64,000 nt of DNA from Ischnura elegans (Eukaryota; Arthropoda; Insecta; Odonata; Coenagrionidae), in contig NC_060246.1 of assembly GCF_921293095.1 (NCBI RefSeq), forward strand, positions 138,880,198 through 138,944,197. Direction: 5' to 3'. Each line of letters begins with the position of its first letter. The stretch's first letter is position 1. This document shows positions 26,112-38,468 of this stretch, in pieces. The translations under genes were made by a program, and so were the position numbers. The notes beneath the pieces were generated by a model that saw only the letters and a list, made by a program, of their open reading frames with translations, did not search any database and was not told the origin of the DNA.

Positions 26112-28625
26112 TTTTCTTAGAGAAACGTAGTTATCAGTAGCGTGGGGGTTAAAATAAATTTTCTGCCAATTTTTATTCCAGAAAACCAATATTAAATGAA
26201 AAATTGCAGCGTTACCCAGTAGTAGCAGAAAGTACCCAATGAAATTCAATGGTGAACTAAAGACACAATAAAAATATTATCATTAGCTGTGATTTTCTGT
26301 TTCATACAACTGTAGATGAGAACAATATTTTATACTAACTTGATGAGTACGTGTCACCTTCCACGACTCTTCATCACGTGAGTCTATTAAAAATTTGTGC
26401 ATCGAACTTCTCCGCGTGGATCTCTTTTTTTCAAGAGTTGACCTTAATTTTAAATTTTGACGGATGCAAATATTGCGTTACCACCCATGAAATCATAATT
26501 CAACAGCTATTGAATTCATATGATTCACTGGAATGAAATCATAACTTGTTGACAATAAAAAATTTATGGTTAAATATATTTTTTTTAAACTTTGTTTTTT
26601 GATCGAATCGAATGGTAAAAGATAGTTAAAAGGAAAAAAATAGTTACATAAGCACATATTTCTTAAAATACTAATAGTGTTTTAAGAACTAACACAGCAT
26701 GATATTTTCCTCAGTATTAAGAAACGTGAATATTTATAAATTGTAAATGAAAAACATCAGTGTGAAACACAGTGCTATACCTCTAGGGATATAGGTTAAT
26801 ATCAATGCGAAATTGACAACCTAAAATTTGCTTTGAGCAAAAATCTTTTCTAGATGTTCGTGTGCACCTCCATGTATTTTATCCTCAAAATGTCATGCCT
26901 CTAAAACTATGTCTGGGCGTTAATGATTAAATCAAGACGTAATGGAGAAAATTATTGTATCATTACATGAAAGAATATATGATTTAACACTTTCCCGGCG
27001 AACAATAATTGAAAAATAATAATAATATAATGGGTCTTACATGGCGCTCTTACATAATCTTATCCGCGCGGTATCCCGAGGAGATTTTTCAAATACATGA
27101 AAGTAATGTTTTATCAGCCAGAAATTATGTTGCTAGAAACGTTTTATGCACTTATTTTTACTTCTGGCGCAATTAATTACAATAGGAAAATATATCACAC
27201 GTATTATGTATAAATCTCAATTAATTTAAATTTATTCCGACTCTTGCAAAAAATAAACACATTTGATACCGGCAGTTCTTAGTGTGTAAATGAGCTACAG
27301 CCACGCTTTCTCCGTTTGGGTCTTATTTGCACATAAAAAGGTTCAATGGCTTGATGAAAATTAGCCTCACCCATACTACACCTATATATTCCACATTCTC
27401 TATAAGCCGTAAAGTCAGAAATGACCGTGCTATTAATTTAAAAAAACTCAGACCCGACCCTGAGTCAGCCAGTTAAAATTTTACTTCCTTTCACTGCGAG
27501 ATTTCCACTCCCGCTGATGTAGTAGATCCCAGTTAGACGATTTCAAGGCTATCAAAACGACAACCCGGTTACTTGGGGCTACATACAAGTCACTACCACT
27601 AGCACATATTTCCTTTCAATTCATCAGGAGGTATTTTGAGTATTTTCATAAACCGTGCATGTAATGTAATCGCGAAATCGTAGGCTATAATTCAAATTAG
27701 CCACGACTTTCGGCTCTATATTTTAATCATATGATGAGCGGATGCTAAGGATATTCTAGTAGAGATTTACACATTTCCTCCGCCGCAAAGGATATGCCAA
27801 AATGCGTCTTTGTGATATATCATGTCATCTTCTCATAATTTTAGATAAAATACCCATGAATAAAGGAACATTTGAACTCATTGTATGTACTTACATCTTC
27901 ACTCATTTGCGGGTGCATTAGAGAGGTCAATGCCAGAGACTCAAGGCCAGATAATTTTTCGGCAGATAATCAAATAAAACGCGTTCAAGCGTCTCTCGGA
28001 CCACGATATGAGAGAGCATTGAACAGTCAAGTTCTTTCATCCCATTCATACATGCAAATGGCGAGGGCGTAGTTATTTTTATCATACTAGGGATTTGAAA
28101 CCTAAAAGTTTTCGATGAATAAAATCTCATCTCCTTTTGCCGAAATCACCACGGTGAAAATATGTTCGCCGGCACCGGATATCTTACCACAGCCGTTTGA
28201 ATTTCCGTGTCATTATTGTAAGGATTTCTGGGATTCCATGGACTTGTCTCACAATACATCAATTATGGGAATAAAATATGGTGATAAAATAGAGATAGAA
28301 TTGAATTAATTGGTCATAGGGTAAAATCATGTGCTATGACGGGTACACATAGCGTCGGAAAACCGAAGTCACGTGATTCTGTTGGGTTAGGGAATATTAA
28401 TACGTAGCAAAGTCCCTATTCTAGTTAGTTTAGAATACGAAAACTACAAAATCATGAATTTTGGCTTAGATAAATAATGTAACAGATTAATACCACATTT
28501 CAGATAAAAAGTTTTGCCATTCAACGAAAGAATGAGTGAAAAAATGTAAAATAGTTGTGTAAAGTTTTGGTTTTAAGGTTTTCGCAGCGATTAGATGCAC
28601 TTTTACCAGCGATTAGACACACTCC

Positions 28626-28754
28626 ATTTCCGGGTGTACTGCTGAGTGCTGGATATTGAACCTAACGTTTCGTTCCGTTCTCCTGACGACGTTCCCAGCA
28701 GGAGGAACGTAATGTTGAGTTCAATATTCAGCACGCAGCAATACACCCGGAAAT
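28626..28754. repeat. 129-bp fold-back (hairpin) repeat
   Basis: The left arm starts ATTTCCGGGTGTACTGCTG and the right arm ends CAGCAATACACCCGGAAAT; the arms pair along most of their length with scattered mismatches, around CGTTCC...GGAACG near the centre. It has no coding capacity. It is probably a fold-back MITE; no target duplication was identified. Confidence 0.75.
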
Positions 28755-30770
28755 AGATTGTAGTAGTTTTGTAAAGATTTATCTGGTAGTTCCTATAGCG
28801 ACCGCTCGTTTGCGTGAATACAAGAACGTTTCATTGTGCGATAGCAAGTGTACTTTCAATGAAAAGATTACTACTTCCTACGATTGGACAAGAATCAGCT
28901 TTTGTAACAACGTGGCAAAATAGGTAATTACCAAAACTACGATTAGTCTCCTTCGTCAATCGCCACACGGTATGTTGATAGAGTCAAATACTAAAATTTT
29001 AATTGAACTCAATTTTCTTCATATGGCAATTATCAAAAATTAAAGTAAAAATACAAATTTCAAAAGACAATCGACAATATTGGTAGCTGGCGTAGCTGAA
29101 AGGGGGGGATTTAGGATATTATCCAGCTCTATCCGTTTCATCTTATATTTACCTCCCAAAATGGATTTATGATCGAGTCGTCTCCTGGCTACCCTACTAT
29201 TTATCAAATAAGTAATGCAGCAACAAAAAACTAAACGTGCTGGGTTGACTAAGGATTCCCTAGTATTACATACGTCTTGCGTGCTTTCATGCGGCAGTCA
29301 AGGTGCTGCACGTATCTAATAAAAATATCAATGAAACAATTTAATGGATTGCCATAGATTTTTTTCATACCATAATCTGAACATGTAAATGAAATGAAAA
29401 AATATTTTTGGCCGATTATGAGATGGGGTGTCAAGCAAACGTCATTTAATATTAAAAATTTACAAATATAAATTAAATAAGTGTGAAAAAAATTGTCTCA
29501 GAAGATTGTGGTAATTTAAGAGGAGCGAGCATATCTTTTTGCGAAGCTCATAAAAACGAAGCTCGATAAGAACAAAAATTCCCATCCTCAATCGCATTTA
29601 TCTGTGAGAAAGTAGTGAAAAAACCGGTTGCGGATATTTTAGAAACACTGGAAATTTCAGCTGAAACAAGACGTTCATTTACCTTAAATAGTTCGAAGTA
29701 ATCTAATCCTCTGATGAACAAGTTTTGCGAGTATCTCATGTGATTGACTACCAAGAGAAAGTGATGATGAGGAGTGATGTTCTCATCAGACGGGGCCCAC
29801 CGCCTCATGAGGGAGACATAAATACTCCATTAGATTTTTTTTATTTTCGCACGATTGAAAGTACCCAAACATTAATCGTTGCCGATAATGCATTTCTTTT
29901 ACTTTATTTCTGTGAATTAGACACATTTCTTTCTTAAGGCCAAAATAATATCACCAAATCCTCAAATAGAATCACGTAGCCAGTATGTGCTAAATGATGA
30001 TTCTGAAATTGGTGCAGTAAGGCAATTGACCAAGAACAGAACGGAAAGCCAATCAACTCTAATAATAGGTTGAACAAATACAACATTTGCCTAATTATTC
30101 ATAATTATTTGAAAGTTCCATCGTATCTTAGTTTTCTGCTCGGGACCACCGCTCTAAAAAGCATTTTTTTGTATCCCGAATGGATGTGATGGAGGCCTTG
30201 AAAATGCTTGGACTCTAAATTGGAATGCCGATGACGGAGTAGAGAAATCCAATTTGACTCGCTTGATGTCTTGCGATTTGTTTGAATTGAAAGAAGACTC
30301 TTCATACCTCCCTTCAATAGATTTCACCACGCCATAATTCATGTGCCGATGGACCGGGGATAGCGGCGAGCGACAAAGGGAAGATTGAGATCAACAGAGA
30401 TATTCGGGAATTGGAAGACGGGAGTCAAACGGTATCATCCATATTGGGCGGACCGATTAGATATATCGCTGTGAGAAAGGTATAAGCAATAATTTTGAAT
30501 ATTATTAGGTATGAGCAAGTATTTTATGGTATGGTTAAGTAAAAACTTAACTTTTTAGAATTTATTGGTCAAAAGATTGACAAAAAAATTCTACCTAATT
30601 CTTACCGGCATATTAAAAAAAAAAACTTTTCGCAAGCTAAAATTATTAGACTGTGAATGATGATACCTACAAAAATATAAACGTATTCTTTAATAAAATG
30701 TTTTATTGAAGTTCTTTCCGTCACTTTTGAGTTAGATTTTTTTTCTTCACTTCAGATAGGAATATTTACT

Positions 30771-30826
30771 TATGGCCCATGAGAAGGTAAATTATGGCCC
30801 ATGGTGAATATGGCCCATGAGATGGT
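30771..30826. repeat. Short triple repeat TATGGCCCATG
   Basis: TATGGCCCATG appears three times within 56 bp, twice followed by AGA-GGTAA. Minor local duplication. Confidence 0.7.
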
Positions 30827-33800
30827 AATTGCGCGTCGCGTTATAAATAGCTTATTTACTCTATTTAATGGGTTGGAAAATAAAATGTAAAAAAATAATT
30901 TTAATCTTAAAACGGTTCGGTGTAAAACTAAATTCTTTTTGCATATTTTGACTATTTGTAAGGACTATTCTACTTTATTAAAGTTTCTTTTATTACTTTC
31001 TTTATATTACTACAGCTTATTTTAACACTTTTGTTTACAATGCAATTAAAATGAGTTGTATCAGCGAATTAATTATCCTGACCAAAAAATCAATTTTTAT
31101 TAGTTTGGGCCATCAAATTAATGCCATCTTAATGCTTTATTGAATCTTATTAATTCCATTAAATTAATGCCTTGTGCCCTATAATGTAATTTATTTAAGT
31201 GCTGTAATTGTACATTAATATATCAACGTTCAGACTTATAAGCTCTTCTGTCGCATCTGGACGTTGGCAAATATTTAATGCAAAAGTTCAGTCATTAAAG
31301 TTGCCAGACCCTTTCTTAGCATGGTATATACTAACTTATAGTCTTCTGAGGTCTGAGCCCGCTTGGCTTAACTTTATATCACTATTTCAGACTACAGTTT
31401 CTCCAGAATTGGGCTCATCGAATTCTGCGCTTTCCTTTGACGGTTAAAAAAAATGTGTAAACATAGAATTTCATAAAAACTTATATTTATCATAATAAAA
31501 CCTTAATGTGTACGCTAAAAATGCTCTCCTTGTCCCTTAAACCTATTCGTCTTCCTGAATTCACTAGCAATCATAGCTGTGCCATACGCGACGAGGGGAT
31601 GAGATATCCATGCTGGTGAAGAGAGAAACATTTTAATTCGACGACTTGGACTGGGAAGAATGACCACATGGGGCGGCAGGTTCCCCTTCCAACGCGCTCG
31701 TTGCGTTCGCATTCACATCACCCCATCCTCTCTCGGCTAGAGTTTGTGACCTTCCTGACCGCTATTCGATCCTCTATTAGTTTCATCTGCCAACCTACCC
31801 CATTCCATCTTTAATCATTAAATAGTTCCACGGATGGTTAAGATTATCGTCTCGTTACTTTTTTTTTTAATTTTTAAAATGGCTTTCTCCCTTCAAAGAG
31901 TAATACAGCACCTTTACATTCAGGATCATCCACAGAAAAGTCGCGCGACTAGCAATAAGAAAATTTTGGGGGATAGAAAAAAAAACAACACATGAATTCC
32001 TACGACATTAATCATTGTTTTTGGGGTGGGAGGAATTGGGTCGTCACGATGCCCATAACGGTGCCTTGCTTCCCCACTTCTCAGAGAATTATATTGCGCA
32101 AAAAAAATTTCAACTCTATTCATTATTGTGGAACCAATATATTTTCCGAATCGAGTAATTTTTGAGACAATTTTTAACTCCAATTTTCGTCGAAAACAAC
32201 AAATTTCTAAGTTTTTTTCAAAAGGATCAGCCATATTTTTTGGCAAAGAAGTATCGACTACGATTATATATTAGTACAATCTCAATGTACCAGTAGTATG
32301 CTCCTTTCTTTTAATTTAATGAAAAAACTTGCCACTAAGAGTGGCCCTATATTTGCGTAATGAGACATCAATCATAATGTATATTGCCTCAATACGCCAT
32401 GCCATTTATATGCTATTTTTCATTAATCAAAATACTAAATTTTATCTATTAACGCACCGAATACATAAATGAAGTTTTTACCAGTCTATGACGCACACAA
32501 GTAGAAGTCACTGCGACTGCCAAGACTATTAAAATACTTGGGGAAGTTACGAATTGGTAAGAGTAAAGCCGAAGCTATTTTCTCCGGAGCTACGGGTCAC
32601 ATAGCATTAAAAGAATGAAAATGAGCGAGACAGCTGTGGTATATCCAGCAGCCATACAAAAAAATAAGATAGGGATGGGCTTTTGAAGGGCCTAAAAGGG
32701 GCGAAAATGCAACAACGAAAATCCACAATCGACATCTCAATCACACTAAACATAGTAATGCAATGTATGGAAAACGCCTATTGAAAATCAATCATGGAAC
32801 ATACATTGTGCTCTAAGTCATTGCTAAGAGAAGAATTTCCATAAAGGTAAGTGAGACACTTTCAATTAATTTCAAAAATATGTTTTAAAATAAATTCCAA
32901 AAATAAATACAAAATAAAAAAAATCTCCGCTTTTTATACGAGATATATAAAAGGCAGCATAGGGAGTTCCATCAAGGGCCCTTTAGTTGATTTATTTGGG
33001 AGTAGTCATCAAAGAACCAAATGGTGTTAATGCATTTGCTTTATTCTTTTCCGCTTTATACAGACTTTCGGGTAAGATACGACTATATTTCGCAGAAATT
33101 ACAAATGAAGACAATTAAATGGCAATGTAACCATTCAATTCTACAAAACATTTATAAAAGAAAAGTGACCAGCACAAGAAAAAATATAATGATAATTTGT
33201 GATGATTTAATACTATGTTTATCTTCATAGCATCACATTAAAATTCCAATAGAGAAACTGACGTCATGATAAGTTTTTAAGCTGCTTAAATAAAAATATT
33301 CGTCCACCCAAGAGCGACAGAGCAATTACTCTTGATTCGGCCATTCGAAAGTTTTGATCTGAGTTTTTTTTTTGTTTTTATCCCTTATCGGCTTTTCAAA
33401 TTACGAACTGGCCTCTCAAAAAAATCCTGAAATATATTCTTCAAATGGGCCTGAGAGGTTTGAATACTACGGGACAAACATAAGATAGTCAACCCTTTTA
33501 AGAATCTCATATTTCATCAAATCCACCTACATTCGAGTAAAGCCGATTGGAATTATTTCTTGGAAAGTTTAACTATTATTAATGTAGTTATACGTGGAAG
33601 CGGAAGAAGTGCGTTTCCGATACCCATGATTCGTCGTATACATCGGTTTAATGACGCAAATAGACACATAGCGCAAGAGATATGTTTTTCAAATGATTTT
33701 TTTTACATATGAGCATTGGAAACTTCAGGATAAAATATACTTTTTCTATTTATAAGGCATAACTGAGATACAAATGGGGGTTCATGCAGCCATTAAAGCA

Positions 33801-35196
33801 ACCAACACAAAATTTATCCCGCCTGTCTGTGCCCAACAGAAAGCATCAGTGCTATCAAAAAATTGTAACCAGTATACAACCTCTTACTTTGAGCAATTTT
33901 TTACTTAATTTTTTAACAAGATTTTATCACCTTTTAAGCAAAATTTTAATTAAAGGGAATTAAATTCAAACCCTGAAATTCTCCAAATGCCTTCCGGTTC
34001 GCAAGGACCAAGCGATCCCTGCCTCGTTCTGATGGAAACATCAAATGAGCCTATCGCTGGTTTTATTACATTGACAATCGGCACTTTATCAAGTAATTAC
34101 ATTTCCATGTAAAAAACGTTTCCCGGTTGTGCACAGTGAATTCAAGTTTACAGTGAATACTTATTTACCAAAACCATTTACGACGGATAAAAAGCAATAT
34201 TCTTATTCATAAAATTCACTTGTCGTGGTAAAACTACGCAGTCGAAATTCGATTATTTCATTGCCGACTCTTATTTTATATTTTCACAAGTTTCTACAGT
34301 TATTTAGCAAGTTTGAGTGGTTTTCCCTATTATATTAGGTTGATATTGTGGATCAGGAGCTTGGCTTCGCACCTCCCCCCGCCTCTTCTTCGTTTCTTCC
34401 TCTCCACTGCTAACCGCTATTGAGAATCACAGCCACATTAGACAACATTTTCTTCACCAACAAGGTAATCCGATCCCGGGGGATTATTTTCGCTCCCATT
34501 CGAGATAACTGGAAGAAATGGACAAGAAAATCGCCCTTCATTAGATTGGATACGATTCTCCAGTGAGGGCAACAAACTTCAAATTTGAATAAGTTATAAT
34601 ATATTCCGAGTTTATCAATTCCTGAAATCTGAGTATAAATTTCAAGTCATGAGTAAAACTTCGGCGGCACAAAATGTTTACTTCTTTCAATCCTATAGCG
34701 CCATTTGTCTTACGGCAAGGTGATTAGGGTTACACTTCCTGTGCTCTCAGTCCATCACGGACCTAAGTGCGCCTATATAACGGAATTATGCAACTTGTGA
34801 GGCTATCACGCTGTAACTGCCATCCCCTTGGTGAAGTGCCATGCGCGAGGCCCCGCTTCAACCGAATGCGGGATAGGGAAATGAAGACATGTCCGAGAAT
34901 TGACGGTGATGGAACGATGGTTGCGAGTAGACAGGACAAGCTACTCTGGCAAAAGCTAAGACTTGGAAAGGATGGACAGGAAGAGAGTTACTCAGCGCCA
35001 GGGAAAAAAAAGGAGATCTCTGGAGAGGAAGGAATCCGTTCCAGGAACTTAGAAGGACAATGGATTCAGAAGTTTTACAAATTCCTGGAGCAAGGCTAAA
35101 ATTAACACAATCGTATAGAGTTTAAAAAAATAATTTCCCTAAATCGCGCCTTCATTTAGGCACGATGGTGGCCAGAAATACTTTTCGGGGAGGCGT

Positions 35197-35321
35197 CAGG
35201 GCCGTCCATAGACTTCTTGTGGCTCGAGGTAGAGTTTGGGTGTGAGGCCTAACTCCCCCAATAGCCCCTTAACTCTGTAGCCCGGGGCAGTCTGACCCAT
35301 CTACCCCTATGGGTGGCCCTG
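35197..35321. mobile_element. Short hAT-type MITE, CAGGGCCGTCCATAG ends
   Basis: Inverted ends CAGGGCCGTCCATAG and CTATGGGTGGCCCTG (13 of 15). The flanks do not match, so the target duplication is decayed or the boundaries are off. Confidence 0.55.
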
Positions 35322-36354
35322 GGACGGACTGGGGTTTAATAGGAGAGGAGGTAAGTCTCTTAGTGAATCAGCTGGAGGGCGCAGTTGAGACGTCATGAAC
35401 ATTTAGGGGTTTAGGGGAACATGAGGGATTTAAGGAACCCTAAAAACGCAACTTTCCATGGAATAAATTTTAATTTGTCCATCTCCATAGATGCTACATG
35501 TGTTTGACATTTCAAACTTAATTTTGATGTGTGTAGACATTTAGAACTTATTGAATCCATTCTTTCGAGAGTTTTGAAAGGTGTTTCATGCAGCCACATT
35601 AAAATCATTAACATATAGAGGACACACATCTGAGTTATTCTCACTTAACTCTGGGGGTTCACTCCGGGACTCTAGGTAACTCGTATTAGATTCATCGTAA
35701 CTCTTGGCTCTGATGCCAAGGAAATCGATGGAAAATCCCGAAATGTGGTATATTTCACCAAGAGCTACCATCAGATGAAATGTCAACTGTCCCCGCCTTG
35801 ATAGTCCGAATCGCAAACCACTAGCTGCCGGTATCCATTGCCCGATACCAATCATAAATGCCCGAAAGAGAAACCCATTTATAGTAAATTCGGGTAAGAT
35901 GTTGGATCACGTATCTATCACAAATTATTGACGTCAAAGTTTCAAGATATGCGTTCCCAAGTAACCTAGCAAGTTTGGGTAACGGTCATAAAGATGCGAC
36001 ATTTTTCCCCACTACTCGGTTGATATGTCATGCATTGTTATTTTGCATCAGCAGAGATTGTCTCGACGGATGACCCATGAATTTGACCCATGGTGCAGAG
36101 GTTAGTGTTTCGGACTTCCGTACAGCATGCGAGATGAAAGGACGGAAGGGCATGCCACGGAGAACGGCGAAATTTCTCCCTCCGAAAAATTGAAGAATGA
36201 AAGTTTTCTTGTACAAGCAAGTATTTCGATACAAACATTTCTTTAAATTGTCTATAACGCCCCTTAATCTGCTTGATTTTGTACATTACTGAACGCAGTG
36301 GGGTATATAGATCCTCAATTGGGGGGGGGGGGGGTGTGAGGAGTCTCGACCCTC

Positions 36355-36735
36355 TCCTATATATTCACCTCCGGGAGGACTTTCTCTTAGCAACTTTAAA
36401 ACTCTAAACATTGGTTTGGTCCATTGCAGAGCGTAACCTCGGTGAGGAGAGGCGATTGCGCCTGTCAGGGCACGTGGAACATATATCAAATTTAGTGAAA
36501 GGATTTTAATGCTGCTGGTTTGCCTCCATTTACCGTGCGTACTCGGTCAAACTGTGTATAGCTATAACGAAAGATAATGTTGGATAATAACAGTGGGGAA
36601 CCAAGATAAATGCATGGTGAGGTTATTTCATTTTAAAGGGCACCCCATGATATCTTATATTTAAATGCATACGAATATTAATATATATGTTCGACATCGA
36701 GTAACACTACATACCGCAGCCATGCCCTTGTGAAT
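36355..36735. repeat. Dispersed repeat, shared in two blocks with 10195-11215
   Basis: Two blocks homologous to the 10.2-11.2 kb region lie only about 150 bp apart here, against about 760 bp there (where a hAT MITE at 10845 supplies 200 bp). No coding content was seen. Confidence 0.45.
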
Positions 36736-36990
36736 GATTAATCGTGTGATTGAGATGAATGACTTCTACTGTGTCCCAAAAATGTGCTGCAGAAACAACA
36801 GACGTGCAGCAGCAATAATAACCACTCATTCAAAAATCAGAGGAGATACTTGATTGAGTTGTTTTCAGTCTACTCTAAAAAAAATGTGTTGGTGGTACTG
36901 CTTTCCTTTATCCAATGTATATTTCCCTTTCTCTTTATTCCTCTCCACAGTGTGTTTCAGGATCTGTAGTACTTCAGAAGGTTCACATTG

Positions 36991-37371
36991 TTTCTTTTAA
37001 TCATCTATCCTTGCTTTAGTATTTCTCACTCTTTTTCATTCATTACACCCAGTGCCGGATCAAGGACATAAGGTGGGGATCCGAACAAAATTGCCATTTT
37101 ATCTTGTGTAAATTGGACACTCAAGGGTGGCTATAGTCCACCGTAACCTATCCCAATGCAGTGAAATGAGTGCATAAATAATGCACATTCAACCTAAAAT
37201 ACGCAGAGAAAAATGTGCATTCACAATGTACATTTAATAGTACCTAAAATGCGCAGACAAAAATGTGCATTCACACTGTACATATAATTTAAAAATGTGC
37301 TTTCAATGTGCATTTAATGCAGAAATGAATTCTCATTAAAAGCACATACAATGCACTTTGGCTCTGCTTGG
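36991..37371. repeat. Dispersed repeat with tandem TGCACATTCAATGTACCT units, copy B
   Basis: Same order as copy A: CCTTGCTTTAGTATTTCTCAC, the left end of the hAT MITE at the same position (CAGTGCCGGATC), the tandem units and GCACTTTGGCTCTGCTTGG. The right end of the MITE has eroded. Confidence 0.8.
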
Positions 37372-37487
37372 CTCAGTACCGTCTTTGAGGAAAGGATGCA
37401 CACTATTTGGTGAAAATTCACATCTCAAGAGGATGTGCAACACATACAACAGATATTCCAGGCAATTGGGCATATTCACATATGCCC

Positions 37488-38155
37488 AATAGGGTGGTTT
37501 CCTATTATTTTTTTATTGCCTAAATCGAAAGATTATTACTCCTGGAGTACGTATTTCAGGCTTTTAGATTTTTAAATTACGATATCTATTTTTCGCGATT
37601 TAATGAAAAGTGAAAATATTCAAGCGCGCGAAAACGCGGCGGGTAAGTATGAATGCCGGGAAAAACTCCGTGTGACGTCGTTCTGGTTCCCGCTGCCGCA
37701 ACTGAGGTGACCTTGTGGCGAGGCTCTGAGCGCTGATACGACGCAGGATGCTAGCAGGTAGCAGAGTACCATGCTAGCTGGTAGCGCTTGGCTGAAATAA
37801 GGATTATTAATACCTTATCAAACGAAGAAAACTTTCCGACCTTAGGCAGTTTTAATAGGTGATTATTAAGACATGTTTCCCTGAGCTCTGTGCCTCATGC
37901 ATGCATTGGAAACCTCAGACGATGTAAAACTCCTATCTAATCGTATAGAAACTAGGTCCCTGTGACGTCACGTGGAGTCGCATCGCATGGGCGCCAATCT
38001 GGCCTTTTTCAAATAAGGATAAAAATGACCCTTGCCATTCGTCTAAACCGGTATTTCTAAAACCAAATAATTTGTACATTATAAATACACTAAGGGTGGG
38101 TAACGAATTGCAATCAATGCCTTTCGTTTTTTTTGATGGAGGAAAATACCCTATT
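37488..38155. mobile_element. MITE with AATAGGGTGGTTTCC termini, copy 1
   Basis: Non-coding element with imperfect inverted ends, AATAGGGTGGTTTCC on the left and GGAAAATACCCTATT on the right. A second, near-identical full-length copy is at 60543-61199. It has no coding capacity. The target duplication is not clear because the right end abuts the SINE. Confidence 0.7.
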
Positions 38156-38442
38156 GGTATGGTATTTGGAGAAGGCGACCGACACCTTAGGTCATTTGCG
38201 CCACGAGGGAAGGGTGGAGAGAAACCCGGCGTCGGCATTAGCCTGCTGTTAACGAAAGGCGCCAAGGGGACCACGGCTTTACGTCCCATCCAACGGACGA
38301 AGTGTTGCGCTTGAAATGTTCTCCACACAACACTCAAGCAGGGATCGGGCTGTCCCCGAAAATTCTCTGCCACCGCCGGGATTTGAACCCGAGTCCACGG
38401 GGTGGGAAGCCAACACTCTAGCCACCATACCAACCCGATCCC
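38156..38442 (-). mobile_element. tRNA-derived SINE, copy 1
   Basis: On the minus strand the head GGGATCGGGTTGGTATGG is followed by TGGCTAGAGTG (close to the RNA polymerase III box A) and, about 23 bases later, GGTTCAAATCC, a perfect box B. That spacing is tRNA-like. A non-tRNA body of about 200 bp follows, ending near CTCCAAATACCATACC. A diverged second copy at 62318-62598 aligns through head and body, which confirms a repeat family. The long open frame across it is incidental. Confidence 0.82.
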
Positions 38443-38468
38443 CAATATGCCCAATGCCTGGAATATCT

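Larger units (their letters stand above)
26112..35196. other. No recognised gene
   Basis: Nine kilobases of AT-rich DNA apart from the fold-back at 28626-28754 and the small repeat at 30771. The longest open frames (34767-35099 plus, 31926-32246 minus) are not recognisable proteins. Confidence 0.5.
37451..38468. mobile_element. Composite: inverted repeat enclosing a MITE and a SINE
   Basis: An outer inverted repeat brackets the unit: AGATATTCCAGGCAATTGGG at 37451 onward, and its reverse complement ending CCTGGAATATCT at 38468 (25 of 26 bases with one gap). Inside lie the 668-bp MITE (37488-38155) and a minus-strand tRNA-derived SINE (38156-38442), back to back. The other genomic copies of the MITE (60543) and SINE (62318) lack the outer repeat, so the bracket is specific to this locus. 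Confidence 0.6.

Noticed and set aside
34767-35099. 110-codon plus-strand open frame
   Set aside because: No recognised domain and no flanking exon evidence.
37933-38454. 173-codon minus-strand open frame
   Set aside because: It runs across a tRNA-derived SINE and a MITE; the other SINE copy at 62.3 kb has an interrupted frame, so it is not a protein gene.
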